Source: Oleiagrimonas sp. C23AA (GTDB taxonomy: Bacteria; Pseudomonadota; Gammaproteobacteria; Xanthomonadales; Rhodanobacteraceae). From it: DNA of 64,000 bases. The notes beneath the pieces were generated by a model that was given only the letters and a program-made list of their open reading frames with translations, was not told where the DNA came from and made no database searches. Shown in pieces: positions 9,699 through 18,574 of the stretch. Numbering within the stretch: position 1 is the first letter of the stretch; each line of letters begins with the position of its first letter. The DNA is taken from assembly GCF_011759385.1 (NCBI RefSeq), contig NZ_JAARLY010000008.1, forward strand, positions 124,001 to 188,000, written 5' to 3'. The translations under genes were made by a program, and so were the position numbers.

Positions 9699-10361
9699 TT
9701 ACGGGATGGCGGCGGGCAACTCGCCCTGGGCGCGGTCTTCCAGCGCACGCCAGCGATTGACGATGGCGCAGAACAGCTCGGCGGTGCGCGCGGTGTCGTA
9801 GTCGGCCGAGTGTGCCTGGCGGGTATTGAACTCGATACCGGCGACCGTGGCGGCCTTGCTCAGCACCGTCTGCCCGTAGGCCAGGCCTGCCAGCGTGGCG
9901 GTGTCAAAGCAGCTGAAGGGATGGAACGGATTGCGCTTGTGGCCGCTGCGGCGCACGGCAGCATTAATGAAGGAAAGGTCGAACGCGGCGTTGTGTCCGA
10001 CCAGGATGGCGCGCTGGCATTCGGCCGCGCGCACGGCCTGGCGTACCGGCTGGAAGATCGCATCCAGCGCGTCGCGTTCGCTCAAGGCGTCGCGGAACGG
10101 ATGGTCCGGATCGATGCCCGTGATTTCCAGCGCACGCGGATCGATGTTGGCGCCGGCAAATGGCTGCACTTGCACCAACACGGCCGGCTCCGGATACACC
10201 AGGCCGTCGTCGCCCATGGTGATCACCGAGGCGGCCATTTCCAGCAGCGCATCCTTTTCCGGATCGAAGCCGCCGGTTTCCACATCCACTACGACAGGCA
10301 GGAAGCCACGGAAGCGATCGGCCATGCGCCTGGCCGACAACGGGGGAACAGGTTCAGTCAT
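9699..10361 (-). CDS. rnt: ribonuclease T
   Basis: DEDDh-family 3'-5' exonuclease that trims the 3' ends of tRNAs and other stable RNAs and takes part in DNA repair. The 220-residue protein shows ExoI ([12 protein letters not shown], with Asp and Glu), ExoII ([14 protein letters not shown]) and ExoIII ([14 protein letters not shown], with the catalytic His and final Asp). The start at 10361 gives [17 protein letters not shown], directly before the conserved fold; 14 further residues upstream are possible. No partner gene is adjacent. Confidence 0.94.
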   Translation of the reverse strand: MTEPVPPLSARRMADRFRGFLPVVVDVETGGFDPEKDALLEMAASVITMGDDGLVYPEPAVLVQVQPFAGANIDPRALEITGIDPDHPFRDALSERDALDAIFQPVRQAVRAAECQRAILVGHNAAFDLSFINAAVRRSGHKRNPFHPFSCFDTATLAGLAYGQTVLSKAATVAGIEFNTRQAHSADYDTARTAELFCAIVNRWRALEDRAQGELPAAIP

Positions 10362-10433
10362 GCGCGAGAGGATAGCAGGAGCCGGCCGTTTTCTGGCCGG
10401 CACCGTGGGCCGCGGCGTCCGCGGCAGGGCCGC

Positions 10434-10937
10434 TCAATTGGCCGGCACCACATGCACGGTATCGCGCACGCCGTCCACACTGAACATCCAGGAGCCGAAG
10501 AAGCCCGGCTCCACCGTCACCTTGGGGTTGTCGATGCCAGCCATATGGATCGGCGCCGAGGTGTCCTGCACCTTCCACTTCTGACCATTGGCCAGGGTGA
10601 ACACGGTACCGTCCTCCCAGCCGCTGAAGGTGCCGACCAGGGTGCTGTTGATGGTATGACGCCGCACTTCGCGACGGCCGCTACCGACATCGTCGGCCTG
10701 GCGCTGCACGTCGTCCACGCTGGGGCCGCTCATGCCGTGCGTATCCAGCCACTGGTTGAGCCCTTTCAGCTGCTCATCACTGAGCTTGTCCAGGCCCAGC
10801 TGCTTGAACTGCGCATAGGACATGCGTTCCTGCAGCGTGGCCGGCGGCTTGGCGTAAAGATTCGGCGCCAGTGCCAGGGTGCCCAGCATCAGGCCGGCCA
10901 GCCAGCTGCGTGAACGATGGGGACGTGCGATAGCCAT
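10434..10937 (-). CDS. secreted protein of unknown function
   Basis: A 167-residue protein with an Arg-rich start, a hydrophobic segment (about residues 12-27) and a likely signal-peptidase site near NLYA-KPP, so it is probably periplasmic. The mature part has a helical segment (residues 35-70) and a beta-rich C-terminal half with GTFSGWEDGTVFTLANGQKWKV, which looks like a small barrel domain. AGGAG lies 7 bases before the ATG. I do not recognise the family. It is transcribed towards rnt, 72 bp away. Confidence 0.7.
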   Translation of the reverse strand: MAIARPHRSRSWLAGLMLGTLALAPNLYAKPPATLQERMSYAQFKQLGLDKLSDEQLKGLNQWLDTHGMSGPSVDDVQRQADDVGSGRREVRRHTINSTLVGTFSGWEDGTVFTLANGQKWKVQDTSAPIHMAGIDNPKVTVEPGFFGSWMFSVDGVRDTVHVVPAN

Positions 10938-11137
10938 GAGGTACTCCTCTTTGGAATGCGGGCATTAAGGACAAGCGCGCGGCAACAGCCCTGTTGGCGT
11001 CCTGGCCGGCGCTCACGGGCGGCACTTTACGGCGCCAACCGTGACACTTTGGTTTCAATGCATGTCCGCGTTAGGGCTTTGTGAAGGCATCGCCAGCCCG
11101 TATGGAGCAAGGCTTTGGCGCCGGTTGCCGGGGTGCG

Positions 11138-11155
11138 CTGTCATGGATCTGTCAC
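11138..11155 (+). promoter_or_regulatory. near-perfect PhoB box upstream of the phosphate-type porin
   Basis: CTGTCATGGATCTGTCAC is two complete CTGTCAT/C half-sites at the correct 11-bp repeat, matching the classical Pho box at every half-site position. It lies 141 bp before the porin start at 11297 and replaces a recognisable -35, as expected for a PhoB-activated promoter. The rest of the 359-bp interval 10938-11296 contains no gene I can support. Confidence 0.85.
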
Positions 11156-11296
11156 GCAGCGCCAACACGCCAGTCAAATTCGACCTGCAAAGTGCGCCTC
11201 ATCACGGCGATTTAACGTCCGCTGATGCTGGCCAATCACGGGTGTGTGGCGAGGTGCCGCACGCCAGCAGATACGAACGAAACTGGAGTCTTTCCT

Positions 11297-12355
11297 ATGC
11301 GCTGCAAACTGCTTGCCGTTGCCCTGATCGCCGCCTGTGGCGGCATGGGTGTGAATGCCGCTCACGCCGCCGCGGGTGATACCACCATTGGCGGCAAGAT
11401 GTACTTCGACTTCACCAACATCAACCAGAAGGACAACGGCGCCAAGACCGATGCTTCGGGCACCGGTATTGACGTCAAGCGTTTCTACCTGAGCATCAGC
11501 CATCAGTTCGACGACATCTGGTCGGCCAATCTGACCACCGACTTCAACTACGTTGGCAACGACGGCGAGACCAACCTGTTCGTCAAGAAGGCCTACGTGC
11601 AGGGCGACTTCAGCAAGGCCGCGCGGCTGCGCATCGGTTCGGCCGATATGCCCTGGATCCCGTTCGTCGAGGGCTACTACGGCTTCCGTTATGTCGAGAA
11701 CACCCTGACCGACCGCCTGCACATGGCCAACTCGGCCGACTGGGGTCTGCATCTGTCGGGCAAGGTGGGTGGCGGTGTCGACTACGCCGTGTCCGCCGTC
11801 AACGGTGGTGGCTACAAGCATCCGGGCCGCAGCAAGGGCGTGGACTTCGAAGGCCGCGTCGGCTTCGCTCCGATGGACGGCATGATCGTGGCCGTGGGCG
11901 GCTACTCCGGCAAGCGTGGCGATGACCTGCAGACCTCCAGCGCCGACAACACCGCCAGCCGTGGTGATGCGCTGATCGCCTACGCCTCCAAGAGCTTCCG
12001 CCTGGGTGGCGAGTACTTCACCGCCAAGAACTGGGGCAATGTCACCACGCCTTACCAGGACAAGTCCGACGGTTACTCGGTGTGGGGCAGCGTCGCCGTG
12101 GCGCCGCGCGTGAACCTGTTCGCCCGCTACGACCACGCCAACCTGTCCAAGGACATCGATCCGAAGGCCAAGGACACCTATTACAACGCCGGTGTCGAGT
12201 TCGACGTGACCAAGGGCTTCCTGCTGTCGGTGGCCTGGAAGCACGAGAAGCAGGAAGGCAACCCGAACCTGGGCGTGCCGGTGAGCGTGCCGTTTGGCTG
12301 GCATGCCAACCGCAAGACCGACGAAATCGGCGTCTGGGGTCAGGTCGCGTTCTGA
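11297..12355 (+). CDS. OprO/OprP-family outer-membrane porin (probable phosphate-starvation porin)
   Basis: Trimeric beta-barrel channel of the phosphate-selective porin O/P family. It would bring phosphate or polyphosphate across the outer membrane for PstS. The 352-residue protein has a signal peptide ending AAHAA-AGD and then alternating strands with aromatic girdles. It ends in the Phe required for barrel insertion (GVWGQVAF). The ATG at 11297 was chosen because the signal peptide begins there and GGAG lies about 9 bases before it. The Pho box at 11138 supports a phosphate role. Ion selectivity cannot be read from sequence; porin family is firm. Confidence 0.87.
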   Translation: MRCKLLAVALIAACGGMGVNAAHAAAGDTTIGGKMYFDFTNINQKDNGAKTDASGTGIDVKRFYLSISHQFDDIWSANLTTDFNYVGNDGETNLFVKKAYVQGDFSKAARLRIGSADMPWIPFVEGYYGFRYVENTLTDRLHMANSADWGLHLSGKVGGGVDYAVSAVNGGGYKHPGRSKGVDFEGRVGFAPMDGMIVAVGGYSGKRGDDLQTSSADNTASRGDALIAYASKSFRLGGEYFTAKNWGNVTTPYQDKSDGYSVWGSVAVAPRVNLFARYDHANLSKDIDPKAKDTYYNAGVEFDVTKGFLLSVAWKHEKQEGNPNLGVPVSVPFGWHANRKTDEIGVWGQVAF

Positions 12356-12442
12356 TCTGGCGCTACAAGTTGCGAGAGCGCTCCGGCCCGACGCCGGGGC
12401 GCCCTCCGGATGGCATCGGAGGGAGTTCTACCCAGGGATGGA

Positions 12443-12474
12443 AAACGGCGAGCGTGATGCTCGCCGTTTGCTTT
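12443..12474 (+). terminator. intrinsic terminator of the porin gene
   Basis: An 11-bp perfect stem (AAACGGCGAGC and complement) with a 5-nt loop, followed by GCTTTTG. It lies about 90 bp after the porin stop and before the convergent nth gene. Confidence 0.7.
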
Positions 12475-12521
12475 TGTGCGGCGGCCAGTGGTGCCGGGCG
12501 GGCGAAGCGCGATGGTGACGC

Positions 12522-13160
12522 TCAGGCCGCCGGCGTCTTGGGCTTGTAGCGGCACAGGTCGATGATGGCGCAGTCCGGGCACTTGGGCTTGCGCGCCACG
12601 CAGACATAGCGCCCGTGCAGAATCAGCCAGTGATGGGCATCTTTCAGGAACGGGTCCGGGATCACCTTCACCAGCTTGTCTTCCACCGCGCGTACCGTCT
12701 TGCCGGGTGCCAGGCCAGTGCGGTTGGCGACGCGGAAAATGTGCGTGTCCACGGCCATGGTCGGCTCGCCGAAGGCGGTGTTGAGCACGACGTTGGCGGT
12801 CTTGCGGCCCACGCCGGGCAGCGCCTCCAGCGCGGCGCGCTCACGCGGCACCTCGCCGCCATGCTTTTCCAGTAATTGTCGGCAGGTGGCGATGACGTTG
12901 GCCGCCTTGGCGTTGTACAGGCCGATGGTGTTGATGTAGCCCTTCAAGCCGTCTTCGCCCAGATCGAGAATGGCCTGCGGCGTGCCGGCCACCGGGAACA
13001 GCCGCCGCGTGGCCTTGTTCACGCCCACGTCGGTGGCCTGCGCGGACAGGATCACCGCGATCAGCAGCTGGAAAGGCGTGTCGTACTCCAGCTCGGTGGT
13101 GGGGTGTGGATTGAGCTCGCGCAGGCGCGAGAACATCTCCTGGATGTCGGCTTTTTTCAT
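12522..13160 (-). CDS. nth: endonuclease III
   Basis: Base-excision-repair DNA glycosylase/AP lyase for oxidised pyrimidines. The 212-residue protein matches the E. coli enzyme even in numbering. The helix-hairpin-helix with catalytic Lys120 is in LPGVGRKTANVVLN and Asp138 is in MAVDTHIFRV. The [4Fe-4S] cysteines are Cys187, Cys194, Cys197 and Cys203. It is convergent with the porin gene and has no same-strand partner in view; rsxABCDGE, its frequent neighbour, is absent. Confidence 0.97.
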   Translation of the reverse strand: MKKADIQEMFSRLRELNPHPTTELEYDTPFQLLIAVILSAQATDVGVNKATRRLFPVAGTPQAILDLGEDGLKGYINTIGLYNAKAANVIATCRQLLEKHGGEVPRERAALEALPGVGRKTANVVLNTAFGEPTMAVDTHIFRVANRTGLAPGKTVRAVEDKLVKVIPDPFLKDAHHWLILHGRYVCVARKPKCPDCAIIDLCRYKPKTPAA

Positions 13161-13304
13161 TGGCGGAACACGGGCAATAGGCGGCCGATGATTCTACGGC
13201 GCGCGGCCTGGCTGGCCCAAGGCGTGACCTTCGTTCAATGGCGCTTGCACCCGGGCCGGTTATGGTGGGATGGACAGGTCACCTGCATGTAGAGGCTCTC
13301 ACCC

Positions 13305-14941
13305 ATGGATTTTTTCTACGACCGACCCGACGCCGTGGTCGATGCCGGACTGGACGCACTGTGCGCTGATTCGGGCCTGGTGCGTTCGGCGCCCGACACC
13401 GCCGGCGTGCGCATCGTGGCGCGTGCCGACTGGGACCGTCGCCTTGGCCAGGTGGCGCTGGTATCGGGAGGCGGCGCCGGCCACGAGCCCAGTCACGCCG
13501 GTTATGTCGGGTCCGGCATGCTGACCGCAGCCATATCCGGTGAGGTATTTGCCTCGCCCAGCGTCGAGGCGGTGCTGGCCGGCATCCGACGCGTCAGCGG
13601 TGAGGCCGGCTGCCTGCTGATCATCAAGAACTACACCGGTGACCGCCTCAACTTTGGTCTGGCCGCAGAGCGCGCAGCCGGCGAAGGCCATCGCGTGGCG
13701 TCGGTCATCGTGGCCGATGACATTGCGCTGCCGCAGGTGGCCCAGCCACGTGGTATCGCCGGCACGGTGCTGGTGCACAAGATCGCCGGCGCCTGCGCCG
13801 CACGCGGCGACGAACTGGAAACGGTCACCGCCGCCGCGCAGCGCGTGGCCGATGAACTGTGTTCGCTGGGACTGTCACTGGAGGCTTGCCATGTGCCGGG
13901 ACAGGCCACCCAGTCGCGGCAGCCGGAGTTGGGTCTGGGTATCCACAATGAATCTGGCGCGCAGCAGGTCGACCCACGCGATGCCAGCGAGGCCATGGGC
14001 CAGGTACTGGCCCCGCTCAAGGCTGAATTCGAGCGACGCTTCGGCGCCGACATGCCGATGATCGTGATGCTCAATGATCTGGGCGGATGCGCGCCACAGG
14101 AGTTGGCAGTGCTGACCCGCGCTCTGATCGATGGTCTCGGTGTGGCGCGCATAGAACGTCTGGTGCGTCCGGCACGGCTGATGACCTCGATGAACATGCA
14201 TGGCTTTTCGGTCACCCTGTTGCCGGCACGCACCGACTATGTGCAGGCGCTGGACGAGCCGGCGTCGCCGGCAGCCTGGCCGGGCGCCTTCAAGCCGGCA
14301 CCGGTGGCGCATTTCGAGCCACATCTGAGCGTCAATTACGAAAGCGCCGGCATGCGCGATGAGGCCATCGAGGCACGCATCGGCGCCGTGCTCGCTGCAG
14401 TGGACCAGGCGCGCGAGGCGCTGGATGCCCTGGATGCCGAGAGCGGCGATGGTGACACCGGCAGCACCTTCGCCAGTGGCGCGAAGGCGGTGCGCAAGTT
14501 GCTTGACGAAGGGCTGCTTTCCAGTGCCGACAACGCACGTCTGTGTGGTCAGCTGGGGCGCACGCTGGCGCAGGCCATGGGCGGCTCCAGCGGTGTTTTG
14601 CTGTCGATTCTGTTTGCCGCCGCCGGGGTCGCCCTGGATGAGGGGCTGTTGTGGCCGGAGGCGCTGGCGCAGGGCATTTCGCGCATGCAGCACTATGGGG
14701 GCGCCAGGCCCGGCGATCGCACCATGCTCGACGCGCTGGTGCCGGCAGTGAATGCGCTGCGCGAAGGAGGCGATCTGACCGCTGCCGCCAAGGCCGCGCG
14801 CGAGGGTGCCGATGCCACGGCGAACATCACGCAGGCCGGCGCAGGAAGGGCTGCCTACGTGCGCGCCGAAGTCTTGAAGGGGTCATTGATCCCGGCGCCG
14901 AGGCGGTGGCGCGCGTGTTTCAGGCGCTGGCGCGCGACTGA
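13305..14941 (+). pseudogene. dihydroxyacetone kinase DhaK-DhaL fusion with a 3' frameshift
   Basis: Single-chain ATP-dependent dihydroxyacetone kinase (glycerone to glycerone phosphate). The DhaK part has GGGAGHEPSHAGYVGSGM at residues 55-72 and the substrate-binding His214 in GLGIHNESG. The DhaL part has the Mg-ATP motif DAESGDGDTGST and QAMGGSSGVL. After AYVRAEVLKG the frame is lost: restoring one G in the G-run at 14879-14882 restores VIDPGAEAVARVFQALARD and a stop at 14941. As written, the frame runs into Arg-rich non-coding sequence up to 15056. This is either a real mutation affecting about 20 residues or a homopolymer error; the rest of the gene is intact. Confidence 0.85.
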
Positions 14942-15093
14942 GCCATCGCCGGGGGGCAGGTTTGGTGGAAATCCCGATACCAGGCCACGAAGCGGGCCAC
15001 GCCGTGCTCGATCGAGGTCGAGGGCGCATCGCCGATATCGCGGCGCGCGGCGCTGACGTCGGCCCAGGCGTGGGGTACATCGCAGCACTGCAT
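14920..15093 (-). pseudogene. C-terminal remnant of a UDP-glucuronate-type 4-epimerase
   Basis: A 57-codon minus-strand frame ending in TGA at 14920 reads MQCCDVPHAWADVSAARRDI, then the C-terminal signature STSIEHGVARFVAWYRDFH of extended-SDR nucleotide-sugar epimerases (usual form PMQPGDVPATYADV...GVxRFVxWYRxYY). The other roughly 280 residues are missing: sequence upstream of 15093 is not homologous. The remnant overlaps the 3' end of the kinase gene by 22 bp. It looks like a leftover of a deleted polysaccharide-precursor gene. The remaining sequence to 15362 shows only the inverted repeat listed next. Confidence 0.65.
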
Positions 15094-15230
15094 GGGATGG
15101 GTTGGGGAAAGCGGCTTATCGGAGCAATGGCTGCCACGACAGGCATCGGCTTGCCATCACAAAATGCTCGCATAGGTGACTGATTCCGCAATGGAGAACG
15201 GCGTACGCTTCGGTCTAAGTGATTGTTTGT

Positions 15231-15255
15231 GTTAAGGTATGTGAATTCCCTTAAC
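15231..15255. promoter_or_regulatory. inverted repeat upstream of the betaine transporter operon
   Basis: GTTAAGG and CCTTAAC, perfect 7-bp arms separated by 11 AT-rich bases, lie about 108 bp before proV. The position and AT-rich centre suggest an operator overlapping the promoter. The regulator is not known. Confidence 0.45.
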
Positions 15256-15362
15256 CATTAGCCTGAATCGGCAGCAGTGTTCGTCCCCGCGTCAAAGGTG
15301 ATGTTGGGTTCGGACAGGCGCGCTTTTGCGTGCATGCAGCCGGCTCTGGCGCTTGAGGATCG

Positions 15363-16643
15363 ATGCCGAAAATAAAGGTCGAGAAACTAACGAAGATCTT
15401 CGGCCCGCAGCCGCAGAAGGGTCTGCGCATGCTGGACGAAGGCAAGGACAACAAGACCATCCGCGAAGCCGGGCATGCCGTGGGCGTGGCCGACGTCTCC
15501 TTCGAGGTGGAAGAGGGCGAGCTGCTCGTGGTGATGGGGCTGTCCGGCAGCGGCAAGTCCACCCTGATCCGTTGCCTGAACCGGCTCAATGAGCCGACCC
15601 GTGGCTCGATCTTTATCGATGACAAGGACATCACAAAGTTCGACCACGAAGCTTTGCTGAAGTTGCGCCGCAACAAGATCAGCATGGTGTTCCAGCACTT
15701 TGCGCTGTTCCCTCATCGCAGCGTCACCGATAACGCCGCGTACGGCCTGGAGATTCAGGGCGTGGGCGTGGACGAGCGCCGTCGCAAGGCGCGTGAGGCG
15801 TTGGATCTGGTGGGCCTCAAGGGCTGGGAAGATGCCTATCCCGGCCAGCTGTCCGGCGGCATGCAGCAACGCGTGGGCCTGGCCCGTGCACTGGCGGTGG
15901 AGCCGGACATCATGCTGATGGACGAGGCTTTCAGCGCGCTTGATCCGCTGATCCGACGCGACATGCAGCACGAGATGATCTCGCTGCAGGAGCGCATGAA
16001 GAAGACCATCGTCTTCATCACCCATGACCTGGACGAAGCGCTGCAGATCGGCGACCGCATCGTGCTGATGAAAGATGGCCGTGTGGTGCAGATCGGCACC
16101 CCGGAGGACATTCTCAACAACCCGGCCAATGCCTACGTGGAGCGCTTTGTCGAAAGCGTGGACATGTCGCGCGTGCTGACCGCGCGCTCGGTGCTGCGGC
16201 GTGCCCGTGTGGTCGCCTTTGCCCACGATGGTCCGCGCACCGTGCTGCACAAGATGGACGACGACAACCTGGCCAGCCTGCTGGTGGTGCGTCGCGATTA
16301 CACCCTGGTCGGCACCATCAGCCTGGAGCAGGCCGACAAGGCGGTGAAGGACGGTGCCAAGTCGATCGAGGGCTATATCGAGCAAACCCCGTCGGTGAAG
16401 GCCGACGAGCCACTGATGAGCATCATTGGCATCCTGGCCGAATGGCGCTGGTCGCTGCCGGTGGTCGACGAGGCCGACAAGGTCCTGGGCGTGGTGACCC
16501 GCGCCGGCGTGCTGACCGCCCTGTCCGACAGCAGTAGCGAAACGGCCGCCGGCGATGCCGGTGAGGCCCCGGTCGAAGCAGTCGCGCCGGCGGAAGCCGA
16601 GACCGCCGCATCGGCATCGAACCAGGAGGACAAGCAGGCATGA
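15363..16643 (+). CDS. proV: glycine betaine/proline ABC transporter ATP-binding protein
   Basis: Cytoplasmic ATPase of an osmoprotectant importer (ProV/OpuAA group). In the 426-residue protein an N-terminal family extension (QKGLRMLDEGKDNKTI) precedes Walker A (GLSGSGKST), the Q-loop (MVFQHFALFPHRS), signature (LSGGMQQRVGLARAL), Walker B (IMLMDEAFSALDP) and the switch His (FITHDLDEAL). Two CBS domains fill about residues 275-390, followed by an Ala/Glu-rich tail; CBS domains in this family sense ionic strength or nucleotides. GAGG lies 4 bases before the ATG. The stop overlaps the proW start (ATGA). Confidence 0.95.
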   Translation: MPKIKVEKLTKIFGPQPQKGLRMLDEGKDNKTIREAGHAVGVADVSFEVEEGELLVVMGLSGSGKSTLIRCLNRLNEPTRGSIFIDDKDITKFDHEALLKLRRNKISMVFQHFALFPHRSVTDNAAYGLEIQGVGVDERRRKAREALDLVGLKGWEDAYPGQLSGGMQQRVGLARALAVEPDIMLMDEAFSALDPLIRRDMQHEMISLQERMKKTIVFITHDLDEALQIGDRIVLMKDGRVVQIGTPEDILNNPANAYVERFVESVDMSRVLTARSVLRRARVVAFAHDGPRTVLHKMDDDNLASLLVVRRDYTLVGTISLEQADKAVKDGAKSIEGYIEQTPSVKADEPLMSIIGILAEWRWSLPVVDEADKVLGVVTRAGVLTALSDSSSETAAGDAGEAPVEAVAPAEAETAASASNQEDKQA

Positions 16644-17494
16644 TGTTCGCCACCACCGTTCCCAAGTTTCCGCTGGCGCACATCGTCGATGTGGCGCTTG
16701 ACTGGACCACCTCGCATTTTGCCTTCATCACCAAGGCGCTGAGCCACGGCCTCTCGGCGGTCATCGATGCCATCGTCAGTGGCCTGTTGTTCGTGCCGCC
16801 CTGGCTGCTGATTCCGGCCATCGCCGCGCTGGGCTGGTGGGCGGCCGGTCGCCGCGTCGCCATCGGCACTCTGGTCGGCCTGCTGTTTCTGTGGGATCTG
16901 CGCCTGTGGGAACCCACCGTGCAGACCTTTACCCTGGTGCTGATCTCGACACTGATCGCGGTGGCCATCGGCCTGCCGCTGGGCATTGCCGCGGCGCTGA
17001 ACAAGCGCACCAATCGCATTGTCATGCCGGTGCTCGATTTCATGCAGACCATGCCGGCCTTCGTGTACCTGATTCCGGCCATCCCGTTCTTCGGGCTGGG
17101 CGCGGTGTCGGCAGCGGTGGCCACGGTGATCTTTTCCACGCCGCCGGCCATTCGCCTGACCGCGCTGGGCATCCGTCAGGTGCCGGCCGACCTGATCGAG
17201 GCCGCCGATGCCTTCGGCTCCACGCGCTGGCAGAAGCTGTTCAAGGTGCAGTTGCCGATGGCCGTGCCGACCATCATGGCCGGCGTCAACCAGACCATCA
17301 TGCTGGCCCTTTCCATGGTGGTGATCGCCGCCATGATCGGCGCCGGCGGCCTGGGCGGCGAAGTATGGAAGGCCATCCAGCGCCTGGAGCCCGGCAAGGG
17401 CTTCGAATCGGGTATCGCCATTGTCGTGCTGGCCATGATCCTTGACCGGATCACCCAGCGCATCGGGCGTCGCAACGACGCCAAGAGTCACTGA
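16640..17494 (+). CDS. proW: glycine betaine/proline ABC transporter permease
   Basis: Inner-membrane channel of the osmoprotectant importer, 284 residues with about seven membrane segments. The binding-protein-dependent permease signature is visible as LIEAADAFGSTRWQKLFKVQLPMAVPTIMAGVNQTIMLALSMVVIAAMIGAGGLGGEVW. Translation is coupled to proV through an ATGA overlap, with GGAGG upstream inside the proV end. It belongs to the proVWX operon. Confidence 0.95.
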   Translation: MMFATTVPKFPLAHIVDVALDWTTSHFAFITKALSHGLSAVIDAIVSGLLFVPPWLLIPAIAALGWWAAGRRVAIGTLVGLLFLWDLRLWEPTVQTFTLVLISTLIAVAIGLPLGIAAALNKRTNRIVMPVLDFMQTMPAFVYLIPAIPFFGLGAVSAAVATVIFSTPPAIRLTALGIRQVPADLIEAADAFGSTRWQKLFKVQLPMAVPTIMAGVNQTIMLALSMVVIAAMIGAGGLGGEVWKAIQRLEPGKGFESGIAIVVLAMILDRITQRIGRRNDAKSH

Positions 17495-17520
17495 AAGAAC
17501 ACCCAAAGAGGAGAATGCTC

Positions 17521-18477
17521 ATGGAGATCAAACGCCATGCCTTGCACCAGGGCCTGATGGCCGCCGTGGCGGTCGGCGCGCTGGCGCTGGCCGGTTGCTC
17601 GAACGGCAACAACAACAATGCAGCCACCCAGAACCAGGCGGCCGACAACGGCCAGGCCGCCACCGAGGCCTCCGGCAATGCGCCGGCCAAGGCGCACGGC
17701 AGCGTCAAGCTGGCCTACGTGGAATGGTCCAGCTGCGTGGCCGCCACCGATGTCATGCAGGCCACGCTCGAGAAGCAGGGCTTTGACGTGAAGACCGTCT
17801 CGGTCTCGGCCGCGGCCATGTACACCGCCATTGCCGACGGCGACGCCGATGCCACCGTCTGTGCCTGGCTGCCGACCACCCAGGGCAACTACTACGCCAA
17901 GACCAAGGACCAGCTCACCAACCTGGGCGCCAACATGAAGGGCACCAAGCTGGGTCTGGTCGTGCCCAAGTATGTCGATGTCAGCTCCATCAGCGATCTG
18001 GCCAAGAAGTCGGTGGCCGACAAGTTCGACGACCGCATCGTCGGCATCGATCCGGGTGCCGGCGAAATGGGCATGACGCAGAAGGCGATCGACCAGTACA
18101 AGCTGCCGATGAAGTTGATCGACGGCTCCGGCGCCACCATGACCGCCGCGCTCAAGAGCGCCATCGACAACCACGAGCCGATCGTGGTCACCGGCTGGAC
18201 GCCGCACTGGATGTGGGCGCGCTGGGACCTGAAGTATCTGGATGATCCCAAGGGCATCTACGGCAACGCCGAGGAAATCGACACCCTGGTGCGCAAGGGC
18301 CTGAAGCAGGACATGCCGGCCGCCTACGCCACCCTGGACGCCTTCAACTGGACGCCCAAGGACATGCAGCAGGTGATGGCCGCCAACCAGAAGTCCGGCT
18401 CCGATGCCAAGGCCAATGCCAGGCAGTGGGTGGGCCAGCACGCGGACATGGTGTCCGGCTGGACCGGCCAGCACTGA
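17521..18477 (+). CDS. proX: glycine betaine-binding lipoprotein of the ABC transporter
   Basis: Substrate receptor for ProVW (OpuAC/ProX family). The 318-residue protein has a lipoprotein signal peptide with lipobox ALAGC at about residues 22-26, so it is membrane-anchored rather than free in the periplasm. An Asn/Ala-rich linker follows, then the ligand-binding domain with aromatic residues typical of betaine cages (VEWSSCVAA, TVCAWLPTTQGNYY, TGWTPHWMWARWDLKYL). The ATG at 17521 is preferred over the one at 17515 because GAGGAG ends 7 bases before it. Confidence 0.94.
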   Translation: MEIKRHALHQGLMAAVAVGALALAGCSNGNNNNAATQNQAADNGQAATEASGNAPAKAHGSVKLAYVEWSSCVAATDVMQATLEKQGFDVKTVSVSAAAMYTAIADGDADATVCAWLPTTQGNYYAKTKDQLTNLGANMKGTKLGLVVPKYVDVSSISDLAKKSVADKFDDRIVGIDPGAGEMGMTQKAIDQYKLPMKLIDGSGATMTAALKSAIDNHEPIVVTGWTPHWMWARWDLKYLDDPKGIYGNAEEIDTLVRKGLKQDMPAAYATLDAFNWTPKDMQQVMAANQKSGSDAKANARQWVGQHADMVSGWTGQH

Positions 18478-18510
18478 TCGGCTGAACGAAAGACGGGGGG
18501 AAATCCTAGG

Positions 18511-18547
18511 GGACCGCGTCACGCTTGGGGGAGCGTGACGCGGGTCC
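18511..18547 (+). other. long hairpin between proX and the porin gene
   Basis: A 15-bp stem (GGACCGCGTCACGCT paired with AGCGTGACGCGGGTCC, one bulged G) and a 6-nt loop, without a T run. Such stems in operons often protect the upstream message from 3' decay and allow unequal expression. It may also attenuate the porin. Confidence 0.55.
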
Positions 18548-18574
18548 TGGTCCACACATCCAGGATCACAATCT

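Noticed and set aside
14962-15183. Plus-strand 73-codon frame after the kinase gene
   Set aside because: It lies opposite the epimerase remnant, whose minus-strand reading gives recognisable conserved residues. The plus frame matches nothing I know.
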